Assembly (NCBI GenBank): GCA_947503305.1
Contig: CANNDF010000004.1
Location: 1-64,000 of the forward strand
Origin: an uncultured Dokdonia sp.
Lineage (GTDB): Bacteria; Bacteroidota; Bacteroidia; Flavobacteriales; Flavobacteriaceae
Reading direction: 5' to 3'
Length of the DNA stretch: 64,000 nt
Made by a program: the position numbers and the translations under genes. Each line of letters starts with the position of its first letter. Position 1 is the stretch's first letter. Below, in pieces: positions 37,107 through 46,553 of the stretch. The notes under the pieces are model-generated. The model did not search any database, was not told the DNA's origin, and was given only the letters and a program-made list of their open reading frames with translations.

Positions 37107-37145
37107 CCTTAAAAATACATATTTAGAATCTCATTAACACATAAA

Positions 37146-37171
37146 AAAAGGCCGACATATGTCGGCCTTTT
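37146..37171. terminator. Terminator of lysA
   Basis: A perfect palindromic stem, AAAAGGCCGAC / GTCGGCCTTTT with an ATAT centre, lies 10 bp after the lysA stop. On the minus strand it leads into a T stretch (A run at 37143-37149). Confidence 0.85.
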
Positions 37172-37180
37172 ACTTTATTG

Positions 37181-38404
37181 TTAGACGGCTACAGTAGCTA
37201 TCTCTTTTAATGGAATCTGATTATGTAGCAAATCATCAAAAGTTTCTCGTTTACGTATTAAATGGGCTTGTTTATTTTTCCATAATACTTCGGCAGGGCG
37301 ATAACGGCTATTATAATTACTGGCCATTGTAAAGCAATAGGCTCCTGCATTACTAAATGCCAAGATATCTCCCTCACTTATTTCAGCAATGCGACGATTG
37401 TTTGCAAATGTATCGGTCTCGCATATATATCCTACAACACTATAAAAACGTTCTCTTCCCTCTGGATTACTAATGTTTTTAATCTCATGCTGACTTCCAT
37501 AAAGCATCGGGCGTATGAGATGATTAAATCCACTATCTACTTGTGCAAATACTGTTGAGGTAGTTTGTTTTACAACATTGACATTCACTAGAAATTTTCC
37601 AGCTTCACTTACGAGAAATTTTCCCGGTTCAAAAGCTAGTGTTAATGGTTTTCCATACGCTTTCGCGAAAGCGTTAAAACGTTCCCCCAATTTTTCGCCT
37701 AACTCTTCGATATTGGTTTCAATATCTCCCTCTTTATAAGGGACTTTAAAACCACTACCAAAATCAATGAATTCTAAATCCTGAAAATGAGTGGCGGTTT
37801 CAAATAAAATTTCTGATGCATATAAGAAGACATCTATATCCAATATGTCACTTCCTGTGTGCATATGAATACCGTTAATATTCATGCCTGTATTTTTTAC
37901 AATACGTAATAAATGTGGCACCTGATGTATACTAATTCCAAACTTACTATCGATGTGACCTACAGAAATATTGGTGTTTCCGCCAGCCATCACATGTGGA
38001 TTTATGCGAATACATACAGGAATCTGTGGATATTTGGTTCCAAACTGTTCAAGGATGGATAAATTGTCAATATTGATTTGAACCCCCATTTGAGCGACTT
38101 TTTCGATCTCTTCTAGGGATACCCCATTGGGAGTAAAAATGATACGTTCTGGGGCACATCCTGCAGCAAGACCAAGACGTACTTCCTGTATAGAAACGGT
38201 ATCTAATCCAGCACCTAAATCATGTAAATGTTGCAACACAGAAATATTGCTTAATGCCTTTACAGCATAGTTTAAGCGCAATTGTTTGACCTTTTTAAAT
38301 GCAGTGGTTAAGCGTTTATATTGAGCTGTAATAATTTCAGCATTATACACATATACGGGACTGCCGTATTCCTGAACTACGTTTAAAAGATCTTTATTTG
38401 TCAT
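37181..38404 (-). CDS. lysA: Diaminopimelate decarboxylase
   Basis: LysA decarboxylates meso-diaminopimelate to lysine with PLP. The 407 residues show the PLP lysine in LNYAVKALSN (Lys49), the HMHTGSD segment near 200, the GSGFKVPY phosphate site and FEPGKFLV near 270. The active-site Cys region appears late as GYICETDTF. A palindrome copy encodes AFAKA in the turn just before AYGKPLTLAFEPG. CAAAATTA at 38425-38432 (TAATTTTG on this strand) is a good -7 promoter element about 20 bp upstream of the start. Confidence 0.96.
   Translation of the reverse strand: MTNKDLLNVVQEYGSPVYVYNAEIITAQYKRLTTAFKKVKQLRLNYAVKALSNISVLQHLHDLGAGLDTVSIQEVRLGLAAGCAPERIIFTPNGVSLEEIEKVAQMGVQINIDNLSILEQFGTKYPQIPVCIRINPHVMAGGNTNISVGHIDSKFGISIHQVPHLLRIVKNTGMNINGIHMHTGSDILDIDVFLYASEILFETATHFQDLEFIDFGSGFKVPYKEGDIETNIEELGEKLGERFNAFAKAYGKPLTLAFEPGKFLVSEAGKFLVNVNVVKQTTSTVFAQVDSGFNHLIRPMLYGSQHEIKNISNPEGRERFYSVVGYICETDTFANNRRIAEISEGDILAFSNAGAYCFTMASNYNSRYRPAEVLWKNKQAHLIRKRETFDDLLHNQIPLKEIATVAV
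37659..37672. repeat. 14-bp palindrome copy 8 (in lysA, AFAKA frame)
   Basis: Exact copy in the AFAKA frame, giving RFNAFAKAYGKP in LysA. Because the site is palindromic, the gene's minus orientation does not matter. Confidence 0.95.
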
Positions 38405-38424
38405 TGTTTTAATAATTAAGTTGA

Positions 38425-38432
38425 CAAAATTA
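38425..38432 (-). promoter_or_regulatory. -7 promoter element of lysA
   Basis: TAATTTTG on the minus strand matches TAnnTTTG exactly and lies 20 bp before the lysA ATG. No -33 TTG was found at the usual distance. Confidence 0.4.
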
Positions 38433-38551
38433 ATTAAGACATAAGTAATGACCCTATGTTTTAAGCAAAAAGTTCAACAAGAAGGTTAAAATTTAGGATT
38501 TTGATAACAATTGATTACTTCTTTTGTAATTTTCAAAAAAAAAACCCTAAA

Positions 38552-39196
38552 ATGACCTCTACATTACCCATGTTCCCACTAGAACTAGTGGCTTTTCCGG
38601 GAGAAGAGTTGGCCATACATATTTTTGAAAATAGGTATATCCAGTTATTGGATGATTGCGAAAACGAAAATGGTACATTTGGTATCCCTACGTATATAAA
38701 TAATAGAATGCGTTATGGTACAGAAATGCAACTATTAGAAGTTGTAAAACGATATGATTCTGGATCTAGTGATATACGATGTTTGGGTTTGCGCACATTT
38801 GAGTTGACAGATTTTTATAAAAAACTGGGTGATAAGCTGTATGCAGGAGCAAGCGTTCGATTTATAAATGATATAGATGATAGTGATGTGTCCCTTCGTA
38901 CTACATTTATAAAATTACTTATTGCATTTTATAACGAGTTAGATATAGACACTCCGACGATAGACCCTCTTACGATAACAAGCTATACTCTTGCGCATAA
39001 AATGGGATTAACACTAGATCAAGAATATGAGTTATTGCAAATAGCATCAGAAAAGATGCGCTATCAATTTTTAATAGATCACCTTAATGTGATAGTTCCT
39101 ACGATTAAGTCTATTAATCGTACAAAAGAGCTCATAAAACTCAATGGTCACTTCAAAAACTTTAACCCATTAGATTTCAAAGACTTCACTAAATAG
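38552..39196 (+). CDS. LON substrate-binding domain protein
   Basis: A 214-residue protein that is a free-standing LON N-terminal domain, with LPMFPLELVAFPGEELAIHIFENRYIQLLDDC at the start and no ATPase or protease part. Such proteins are thought to bind peptides or act as adaptors; in eukaryotes the domain occurs in cereblon. I start at ATG 38552 (MTSTLPMFPLE) rather than an upstream start at 38501, because the extra 17 residues are outside the domain. Single gene. Confidence 0.88.
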   Translation: MTSTLPMFPLELVAFPGEELAIHIFENRYIQLLDDCENENGTFGIPTYINNRMRYGTEMQLLEVVKRYDSGSSDIRCLGLRTFELTDFYKKLGDKLYAGASVRFINDIDDSDVSLRTTFIKLLIAFYNELDIDTPTIDPLTITSYTLAHKMGLTLDQEYELLQIASEKMRYQFLIDHLNVIVPTIKSINRTKELIKLNGHFKNFNPLDFKDFTK

Positions 39197-39307
39197 TTAA
39201 CAAAATATTTTACTTTGTAGGAATTTTCTAAAAAAAATATGGATTTCACATCCAAATTGGGTATTTCATACGTATCTTTAAATATATTAACCCAAATCTT
39301 TTTGAAA

Positions 39308-40195
39308 ATGAAAGTAAATTTAAAAATTACCCTGAGTTTAATGGTAGGTGCAACCCTTTTCCTATCAAGTTGTGAACGTGATGACATCGATGCACAAGAC
39401 AGTGTTGATCTTCAAACCGACGTAACACAACAAACTACTTCACGAGAACCTGTAACAGATACAGAGATTCTAGATTTAATTACCTCTTTAGAAATTGATT
39501 CTGGTCAAGTTACTAAAGGCCCTTTTATCTTCCCCGATGGTTCTTCAGAAGAACGCATTTATATAGGGGATGATATTGTAGTAACCAGAGCAGAACTTGA
39601 ACAAGTAGAAATGGTATTAAATTCAAGACAATATCGTACTATTAATTTGGTGACCGGTAGCAATAGGACTATAAATATTCTAGGCTATACGGGGAATGAT
39701 CAATTTGGTTTGTCTAATAGAGGACAAACTGCATTACAATGGGCGGTCAATAACTATAACCGTTTGGGTGGAGTAACTCTACAGTTTAATTTGACGTACG
39801 GTACCAATTTCAATGCTGCAGATATGGTGGTTTATGACAATTCTACTAATAACAGTGGTTCTGGTGGGGTTGCTGGATTTCCAGATGCTCAAGGGCGTCC
39901 TAATAAGTTTATACAGATATACAATTTAGATGGATTCTCTACTAATGTTAATGAACACGTTATTACTCATGAGATTGGACATTCTGTAGGGTTTCGTCAT
40001 TCAGATTGGTTTGACCGTTTGAGTTGCCCAGTTTCTTCTCAAGGAAATGAAGGAACAGGATCTGACGGTGCAATTCATGTACCAGGAACTCCTACAGGAA
40101 GAGACCTTACTTCTGTAATGCAAGCCTGCTTTAGTTCTAATGAAGATGGAGAGTTTAATGCAAATGATGTAGTTGCATTACAAAATATGTACTAA
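39308..40195 (+). CDS. M57-like HEIGH metallopeptidase, lipoprotein
   Basis: The protein (295 residues) has a lipoprotein signal (LFLSSCERD, Cys22) and a peptidase domain with HEIGHSVGFRH. The zinc ligands are His221, His225 and His231, with Glu222 catalytic. The HEIGH form, the preceding QWAVNNYNRLGGVTLQF segment and the size fit peptidase family M57. I start at ATG 39308, since the upstream in-frame ATG at 39239 adds 23 residues before the signal peptide. Likely a surface or periplasmic protease. Closed by a strong terminator. Confidence 0.88.
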   Translation: MKVNLKITLSLMVGATLFLSSCERDDIDAQDSVDLQTDVTQQTTSREPVTDTEILDLITSLEIDSGQVTKGPFIFPDGSSEERIYIGDDIVVTRAELEQVEMVLNSRQYRTINLVTGSNRTINILGYTGNDQFGLSNRGQTALQWAVNNYNRLGGVTLQFNLTYGTNFNAADMVVYDNSTNNSGSGGVAGFPDAQGRPNKFIQIYNLDGFSTNVNEHVITHEIGHSVGFRHSDWFDRLSCPVSSQGNEGTGSDGAIHVPGTPTGRDLTSVMQACFSSNEDGEFNANDVVALQNMY

Positions 40196-40218
40196 GATGT
40201 AGTTTATTTAGTTGAAAA

Positions 40219-40246
40219 AAAACGCTTCCAGTAATGGAAGCGTTTT
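40219..40246. terminator. Bidirectional terminator between M57 and pirin genes
   Basis: A 12-bp perfect stem, AAAACGCTTCCA (40219-40230) and TGGAAGCGTTTT (40235-40246), with loop GTAA, has A and T runs at both outer ends. It lies between convergent stops. Confidence 0.9.
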
Positions 40247-40264
40247 TATATAGGCTATATCTAT

Positions 40265-41275
40265 TTATTTTATTTCTTCTGTACCATCGGCATGTATAGC
40301 AAATCGACCTCGATTTTGATCGTGTGTATGGTCATGTTTTGGCCATGGCCACCCTCCAAATTCTGTTCTTTGGTATTCCATAATAGCGTCATTAATTTCT
40401 TGACGACTATTCATTACAAACGGGCCTTGTTGAGCCACAGGTTCTCCTATAGGTTTTCCCTGAATAAATAAAAATGCACTTTCAGTATCTCCATTTTTAA
40501 TAGAAATTTCTTTGTCTGGATATAAATCGATGCCATGTTCTTTAGGGATTTGATATCCTTCCGTTTGGATCTCATTTCCTTCATAAAAATAAAGGGTTCT
40601 ATTTAATGCTTTATCTGCTGTTGGGAGTACCCAGTTAGCATGAGGTGCTAGTTTGATAAGCCATATCTCTACACCATTATCAGGAATTGCTGCCCAACTA
40701 TCTGGCGCAGGTGATAAGGCATGTGTCTCTCGATAGTTTCCAGCAATAACTTTAATAGTTATCGTATTTCCATCATCATCGGTATGTTGTACAATAGGGA
40801 TATCTTCATGCCAGAGCATTTTATAATGTGGTTCTACCATCTTGCTTACTTTAGGTAAGTTAAGCCAAAGTTGAAATAACAGTAATGGATTGGCCTCTTT
40901 TTTGTTTAATAACGGGAACATCTCGCTATGTTGTACTCCTTTTCCGGCTGTCATCCATTGTACGTCTCCATTACCAAATCGCCCTGCAGCTCCTAGGGAA
41001 TCACTATGGTCTGCAAGCCCTTTTTCTACTACAGTAATAGTTTCAAATCCTCTATGGGGATGCGCAGGAAATCCAGGGACAGTTTGTCCATGGTACATAT
41101 TCCATCCATCTTTTCCTTGAAAATCCATACCTAAATTACGTCCCGCGAGCGAAGCATCTGGTCCTAAGTCTTTATTACCTCTTGGATAGTTATCGAGATG
41201 ATATGCACAAAATAAAAATGGATCTTGCGTTTCCCATTGTGCACCTAATTGCTTGATTTTTTTTATTGCGGTCAT
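40265..41275 (-). CDS. Pirin family protein
   Basis: The 336-residue protein is a double cupin with the pirin metal site: [12 protein letters not shown] and GKGVQHSE supply three His and one Glu. The N-terminus ([12 protein letters not shown]) and the C-terminal [28 protein letters not shown] are also pirin-like. Bacterial pirins can act as quercetinase-like dioxygenases or stress-linked regulators; which applies is unknown. Single gene; a palindrome copy lies upstream. Confidence 0.92.
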   Translation of the reverse strand: MTAIKKIKQLGAQWETQDPFLFCAYHLDNYPRGNKDLGPDASLAGRNLGMDFQGKDGWNMYHGQTVPGFPAHPHRGFETITVVEKGLADHSDSLGAAGRFGNGDVQWMTAGKGVQHSEMFPLLNKKEANPLLLFQLWLNLPKVSKMVEPHYKMLWHEDIPIVQHTDDDGNTITIKVIAGNYRETHALSPAPDSWAAIPDNGVEIWLIKLAPHANWVLPTADKALNRTLYFYEGNEIQTEGYQIPKEHGIDLYPDKEISIKNGDTESAFLFIQGKPIGEPVAQQGPFVMNSRQEINDAIMEYQRTEFGGWPWPKHDHTHDQNRGRFAIHADGTEEIK

Positions 41276-41402
41276 ACTTAAATTCTTTTGTGAAGAGGTA
41301 TTGATATTTCCTCTATTTATAAACGATTATTTATATTATTTAGAATCATTATTAAGTCGTTTTTTTGATGATAGAATTACAGTTATGAGTTGGTAGTTAT
41401 AC

Positions 41403-41416
41403 GCTTTCGCGAAAGC
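41403..41416. repeat. 14-bp palindrome copy 9 (intergenic)
   Basis: Exact copy, 14 bp beyond the stop of the S10 peptidase gene and upstream of the pirin gene. Confidence 0.95.
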
Positions 41417-41429
41417 ATATTATGTCAAT

Positions 41430-42956
41430 TTAATACCTAGCTCCTTGTCCGATTTTTTCAGATGATTTTTTGATAAAATCACGAATATCATCATTAGCTT
41501 TAATAAGATCTTCATTACGCAGATACATCATATGACCACTACGATATCCTTTAAAACTTAAACGATCGCTCAGCTTTCCAGATGCATTTAATTGCCACAT
41601 AACATATTTTGCATTAAAGTAGGTTGTGGCGCCATCAAAATAACCACTCTGGATCATTACATGTAAATTTGAGTTTATTCCCATAGCTTCCCGTAAATCT
41701 GCCCCTGTATTATTATTTGTACGATCCCAAGGACGTACAGGGCCAAACATATTATAACTCAGATCTGTTTTGAGGTTTAACTCTTCCTGATAGTAATAGT
41801 TGATAGCTGGGGTAAAAGCATGTAACCAGGCAGTGAGTTCACTATTATAATCAGGGCGATTGCCAGCTTCTTTAACATCCAGACCTTTATAACGAGAATC
41901 TAGGCGTCCTATCGTAAGTCCATCGCGATCTCGTAATAGATCTTTCCAGAAATAGGATTTGGGTACTTCAAGATTATGTTGTCTAATGGTACGTTCTGTA
42001 AGTCCTGAATAATAGGCCATCTTTTTTATAACAGCTTCTTTCTTATCTGGGTCTATATATCCTGTGTTAACCATTACCGGGAGCAGTTCATTTACCGCAT
42101 ATGCTTCACTCTCTGCCAGGGCTTCTGGAAGATCTTTGTTTTGTAATGCGGGAGGTAGCATTTTGTGATACCAAGCAGCGGCTGTATAATATGGAAGACG
42201 ATTTGCAATTTCTACTGGCCCGTCAAATTCAAATCCTATTTCTGTAGGAGATACTAAAATGACACCGTTAATAAACATCCATTTACGATTTTGAAGTTCA
42301 GCAGCTAGTCCAGATACTCGTGTTGTACCATAACTTTCTCCAATAAGATATTTAGGAGATCGCCAACGATTGGAACGAGTAACAAATGTATTTACCCAAT
42401 CTGCGAGGTATTTGATATCTGCATTTACACCAAAAAACATTTTCTTATCAGGCATTTTACCATCCTTTCCTGGTAGCATACGACTATACCCCGTATTTAC
42501 AGGATTTACAAATACAATATCTGCAACATCGAGAATAGAATTTGGATTACTTTTTATTCCATAAGGTTGTACTGGAAACCCTTCATCATCTATTTTTAAG
42601 ATACGGGGACCTGTATATGCTATATGCATCCATACAGAGGCAGAACCAGGACCTCCATTAAAAGAAATAACTAAGGGTCTGTTCTCATTATTTTTTATAT
42701 CAGTCCGTTCATAATAGGTGTATAGGAGGGAAGCAATAGGAAGACCTTCATCATCCCACACTGGTTGAAAACCAGCCGTGGCTGTATATGGGATTGTTTT
42801 TCCGTTGATGGTTGTGGTATGATTTGTCGTTGTTGATTCATCTATAGGGACGCTTACTTTTTGTGACATCATGTCTTTGGACATCATCTTGTCTTGTGCA
42901 TAGAGAGTCATACCTAGAAGACTAGCAAATACAAATAGGGATAGTGTTTTTTTCAT
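41430..42956 (-). CDS. Serine carboxypeptidase-like peptidase (S10)
   Basis: A 508-residue exported protein (signal ending TLYAQ) of the S10 family: SFNGGPGSASVWM provides the oxyanion hole, Ser208 in IGESYGTTR is the nucleophile, and GYFDGATTYF and SGHMMYLR carry the likely catalytic Asp and His. S10 enzymes remove C-terminal residues from peptides. A low-complexity stretch rich in Met and Lys follows the signal peptide. The gene ends upstream of the large amidohydrolase on the same strand, so the two may form a unit. Confidence 0.9.
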   Translation of the reverse strand: MKKTLSLFVFASLLGMTLYAQDKMMSKDMMSQKVSVPIDESTTTNHTTTINGKTIPYTATAGFQPVWDDEGLPIASLLYTYYERTDIKNNENRPLVISFNGGPGSASVWMHIAYTGPRILKIDDEGFPVQPYGIKSNPNSILDVADIVFVNPVNTGYSRMLPGKDGKMPDKKMFFGVNADIKYLADWVNTFVTRSNRWRSPKYLIGESYGTTRVSGLAAELQNRKWMFINGVILVSPTEIGFEFDGPVEIANRLPYYTAAAWYHKMLPPALQNKDLPEALAESEAYAVNELLPVMVNTGYIDPDKKEAVIKKMAYYSGLTERTIRQHNLEVPKSYFWKDLLRDRDGLTIGRLDSRYKGLDVKEAGNRPDYNSELTAWLHAFTPAINYYYQEELNLKTDLSYNMFGPVRPWDRTNNNTGADLREAMGINSNLHVMIQSGYFDGATTYFNAKYVMWQLNASGKLSDRLSFKGYRSGHMMYLRNEDLIKANDDIRDFIKKSSEKIGQGARY

Positions 42957-43029
42957 GGGTGCTATTCATTTTCATTCCAGCAAAGGCAGGAATCTAGTTG
43001 GTTTTTATGTTCCTTTGGTGTTAGGGAGA

Positions 43030-46000
43030 TTATTCATGCCCTATATGACACCCACATCCGGGGATGGTGAAACTATGACTCTCTTGATGCCATGGGAATG
43101 CTTTACTTTGTTTAGTATCCTCCCACCAAAAAGCGCCTCTTTTTTCTTCCGAATTTCCAATCTCATTCATAGTGTCAGTTTCGTATAAACGTCCATTTAC
43201 CATAGTGTGAGTTACTTTTTCGGTATCTCTTATATTGGATAGTGGATTTCCATCAATGACAATAAGGTCTGCTAGTTTTCCTACTTTGAGAGACCCTATG
43301 TCTTGTCCTGCTCCTATATATTGTGCAGGGTGTATAGTAGCTGCTCGGAGGGCTTCTAGATTTGTCATACCTCCTTGATGAAGCATCCAGGTTTCCCAAT
43401 GTGCACCAAGACCTTGTAATTGTCCATGAGCACCCATATTTACTTTAACTCCTTTATCGGCAAGTGCTTTGGCAACTTTAGAAACCATAATATGCCCATT
43501 TTCATATTCTTCATCTGGCACCATCGTACGATGACGAGATCGTGCATCTACTATAGAACGTGGCGTATATTTTAAGAGCTTTTCATTTTCCCATACATTA
43601 TCTTTTTGATAAAAGTAATACTCACCATTAAGGCCTCCATAATTTACAATAAGAGTAGGGGTGTAGCCAGTTTTACTAGTACTCCATAATTCAAGTACGT
43701 CCTTATATACAGGAGCTACGGGAATATTATGTTCTACTCCAGTATGTCCATCCATAATCATCGTCATATTGGTATAAAATGTAGACCCTCCTTCTGGAAC
43801 TACATTAATACCTAGCTCACGAGCGGCTTGCATTACCTGCTGACGTTGTTCTCTACGCGGTTGATTATAGCTTTTTACAGATTTTGCTCCAAAGGCTTTA
43901 GTACGTCGTATTGCCGATCTTGCATCTTCCAGATTATCAATTTTTGCTTTAAAATCTCCATCAGCACCATATAGAATAAAACCAGTAGAGTATAGACGTG
44001 GACCTACCATTTCTCCACTTTTTAAAAGCTCACTCATCGCAAATACTGTTTCTGTATTTGCACTTGGATCGTGTGAGGTTGTTACCCCAAAGGCAAGGTT
44101 TGCGTAGAAAGGCCAGTGTTTTTGTGTTTGCAATCCATATCTAAATGCGCCAACATGTGCATGTGCATCTACAAGACCTGGCATAATTGTCTTTCCAGAT
44201 ACATCATATGTTTTTGCTCTAGCAGGGATAGTAACATTTTGACCAATGGCCATAATTTTATTATTTGTAACTACGATAGTTCCATCTTCTATTACTTCAT
44301 CTCCTTCCATAGTAATAATACGTGCATTTGTAAATGCTATAGAGCCTGTAGGAGTATCTGTTTTAGCTTTTAATGCAATAGAAATCCCTTTACTATCCAT
44401 TTCTGGTATTTCTTTAGGAGATCCCGGCAGGTATGTAAATCGATCTTTAATAGCATTTGAAAAGTATTTATCTCCGAGAGTCCACATTACATTTTGACTA
44501 TTTGGTGACCAGTGTATATTAATACCCGCATCTTTTGCAATTTGTGACACAGGTACATATTTTGAATTATTATCAAGATTAATCTCTTGACCATTCATTA
44601 CTAATGGCGCAACAAAGGCTTTGTGTAAATTGGTATATGCAATCCATTTATTATCTGGACTTGGAACTAGTCTATTTGCATATTTTGAAGTCACATGGGT
44701 ACGTTTGTCTTTTCCTTCTAGATTTACAGAAATTAGGCTTTTGGTTAAGTTTCCAAAATAGGTACCTCCTGTTTGTAAGAAGATGCGTTTTTCATCGGCG
44801 CTGTACATCGGATATTCACCTTCTTGTGTAATTAATTTTGGTATACCTCCTGAGGTTGGGATTGTATATATACCAGGTTTTTTGGCAAATGATAATCCTT
44901 GATCTGTATTGCGTGATTCCTTACGGTAGATTACAGTTTTACTATCTTTAGAAAAGGTAGGGGTACGATAAATCCCTTTTTGAATAGTAATTCGTTGTAA
45001 AACAGTTCCATCTAAAGATATCTGACGAACGCTTCCATAATTCTTATCATTCCATGTGACATATACAATATATTCCCCATCAGATGAGAATGATGGTTCA
45101 AATTCAAAATCTTCTGTTTGTCTAGTAACTCTCTCAGGAATTCCATCAGGCAATGTTTTTTTCCAAAGCTTACCCAATGCGCTAAAAATGACTGTTTTTC
45201 CGTCTGGTGATGTAGTTGCATGACGGATGACTTTTACATCAAATTCTTCAGGTGCTACGGGATTATCAAAGTGTACTGTTTCTGCAATTTGAAGCGTCAC
45301 ATCAGCTGTAAATGGAATTATACTGTGGTTGTAATTTTTGATATTTATTTTGTTGATTTTTCCGCCTGCCCAGAAAACAATTTCTTCATTGTTGGGCATC
45401 CAGTCAAAGTTGGGATATACCCCAAAAATCGCCCACGCTTCTTGCTGGTCTTTATTCAATGTATCATAAACGGGCCATTCTTCGCCAGTAGTAAGGTCAT
45501 GAATATATAATACTGATTTTGTCCGTACGCGCTTTACAAATGCTAATAATTTACCATTTGGAGAAACGGTAGGTCTTGCTGCTCCACCAGGTCCATTAGT
45601 TAAGGTCTGAATCTTACCATCTTCAAAACTATAACGTTGGATGACATAAATTTGCTTATTAGGGTCTTTATTGTATTGAAAAAAGCCACCAGGATACATA
45701 TCTTCACTATAATAGAGGTATTTCCCATCTGGAGAAACGGAAGGCTCATTTACATCTTGTTGATCATTTTTACGTTTTGTAAGTTGAAGACCACTACCTC
45801 CTGTAATATGATATTGCCATAACTCTCCTGCTCCTAGGGATCGTTGTGATGTAAAATGTTTTCTTGCTATCAAAAACTGACCATCTGGTGTCCATGTTGC
45901 ATTGTTAAGTAACCGAAAATCTTCTTTTGTTACCTGTTTTGCATCACTACCATCTGCATTCATAGTCCAGATGTTATCTCCTCCTCCAGCATCACTAGTA

Positions 46001-46338
46001 AAGGATATTTTGGAACCGTCTGGAGAAAACCTTGGTTGTATTTCAAAAGGGATTCCTGATCGTAATACTTTTGCTTTTCCACCAGATATTGGCATGGTAT
46101 AGATATCACCCATCATATCAAAAACAATAGTAGTTCCATCTGGACTTACATCCAGATTCATCCATGTTCCTTCATTTGTAGTAAATGTATGTGGCTTATA
46201 ATTAAAATCGTCTCCAGGAGCAGCGACATCCCATTTCTTTTCTTTACTGTCTTCTTTCTTTTTTTTCTTTTTACGTTGTGCTGCTACAGGAATTGTAATT
46301 GCAATAGCGAGAAGTGCTATTAAGAATCTCTTGGTCAT
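43030..46338 (-). CDS. Exported fusion of TolB-like beta-propeller and amidohydrolase
   Basis: The 1102-residue protein has a signal peptide (ending IPVAAQ), a very basic KKKKKK stretch at the mature start, and PD40/WD40-like propeller blades over about 50-650 (repeated SPDG and FSPDGSKI motifs). A metal-dependent amidohydrolase over about 690-1080 has the HAH metal motif at His726-His728 (VDAHAHVG) and a DLIVIDGNPL end. Relatives are imidazolonepropionase- and prolidase-like hydrolases; the propeller may screen or bind peptide substrates. It lies 73 bp upstream of the S10 peptidase gene. Substrate unknown. Confidence 0.9.
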   Translation of the reverse strand: MTKRFLIALLAIAITIPVAAQRKKKKKKEDSKEKKWDVAAPGDDFNYKPHTFTTNEGTWMNLDVSPDGTTIVFDMMGDIYTMPISGGKAKVLRSGIPFEIQPRFSPDGSKISFTSDAGGGDNIWTMNADGSDAKQVTKEDFRLLNNATWTPDGQFLIARKHFTSQRSLGAGELWQYHITGGSGLQLTKRKNDQQDVNEPSVSPDGKYLYYSEDMYPGGFFQYNKDPNKQIYVIQRYSFEDGKIQTLTNGPGGAARPTVSPNGKLLAFVKRVRTKSVLYIHDLTTGEEWPVYDTLNKDQQEAWAIFGVYPNFDWMPNNEEIVFWAGGKINKINIKNYNHSIIPFTADVTLQIAETVHFDNPVAPEEFDVKVIRHATTSPDGKTVIFSALGKLWKKTLPDGIPERVTRQTEDFEFEPSFSSDGEYIVYVTWNDKNYGSVRQISLDGTVLQRITIQKGIYRTPTFSKDSKTVIYRKESRNTDQGLSFAKKPGIYTIPTSGGIPKLITQEGEYPMYSADEKRIFLQTGGTYFGNLTKSLISVNLEGKDKRTHVTSKYANRLVPSPDNKWIAYTNLHKAFVAPLVMNGQEINLDNNSKYVPVSQIAKDAGINIHWSPNSQNVMWTLGDKYFSNAIKDRFTYLPGSPKEIPEMDSKGISIALKAKTDTPTGSIAFTNARIITMEGDEVIEDGTIVVTNNKIMAIGQNVTIPARAKTYDVSGKTIMPGLVDAHAHVGAFRYGLQTQKHWPFYANLAFGVTTSHDPSANTETVFAMSELLKSGEMVGPRLYSTGFILYGADGDFKAKIDNLEDARSAIRRTKAFGAKSVKSYNQPRREQRQQVMQAARELGINVVPEGGSTFYTNMTMIMDGHTGVEHNIPVAPVYKDVLELWSTSKTGYTPTLIVNYGGLNGEYYFYQKDNVWENEKLLKYTPRSIVDARSRHRTMVPDEEYENGHIMVSKVAKALADKGVKVNMGAHGQLQGLGAHWETWMLHQGGMTNLEALRAATIHPAQYIGAGQDIGSLKVGKLADLIVIDGNPLSNIRDTEKVTHTMVNGRLYETDTMNEIGNSEEKRGAFWWEDTKQSKAFPWHQESHSFTIPGCGCHIGHE

Positions 46339-46553
46339 TTTGAGTATAGTTTTAAGAATTTCTAAGGTAGGGAAATGGGAGGAGAATTAAAATAGCTGTG
46401 CCGAAGTGCAGAATAACAGACATAATGATTTAAAAATATGCATCTTAATTATATTTAAATGATACTTCAAGAATTAAAAAATAGTGAGATAATTCGTACA
46501 ATATATATTTTTTTAATATTTTTAGTGCTGATTATCAGTTAAAAAGGGGGAAG

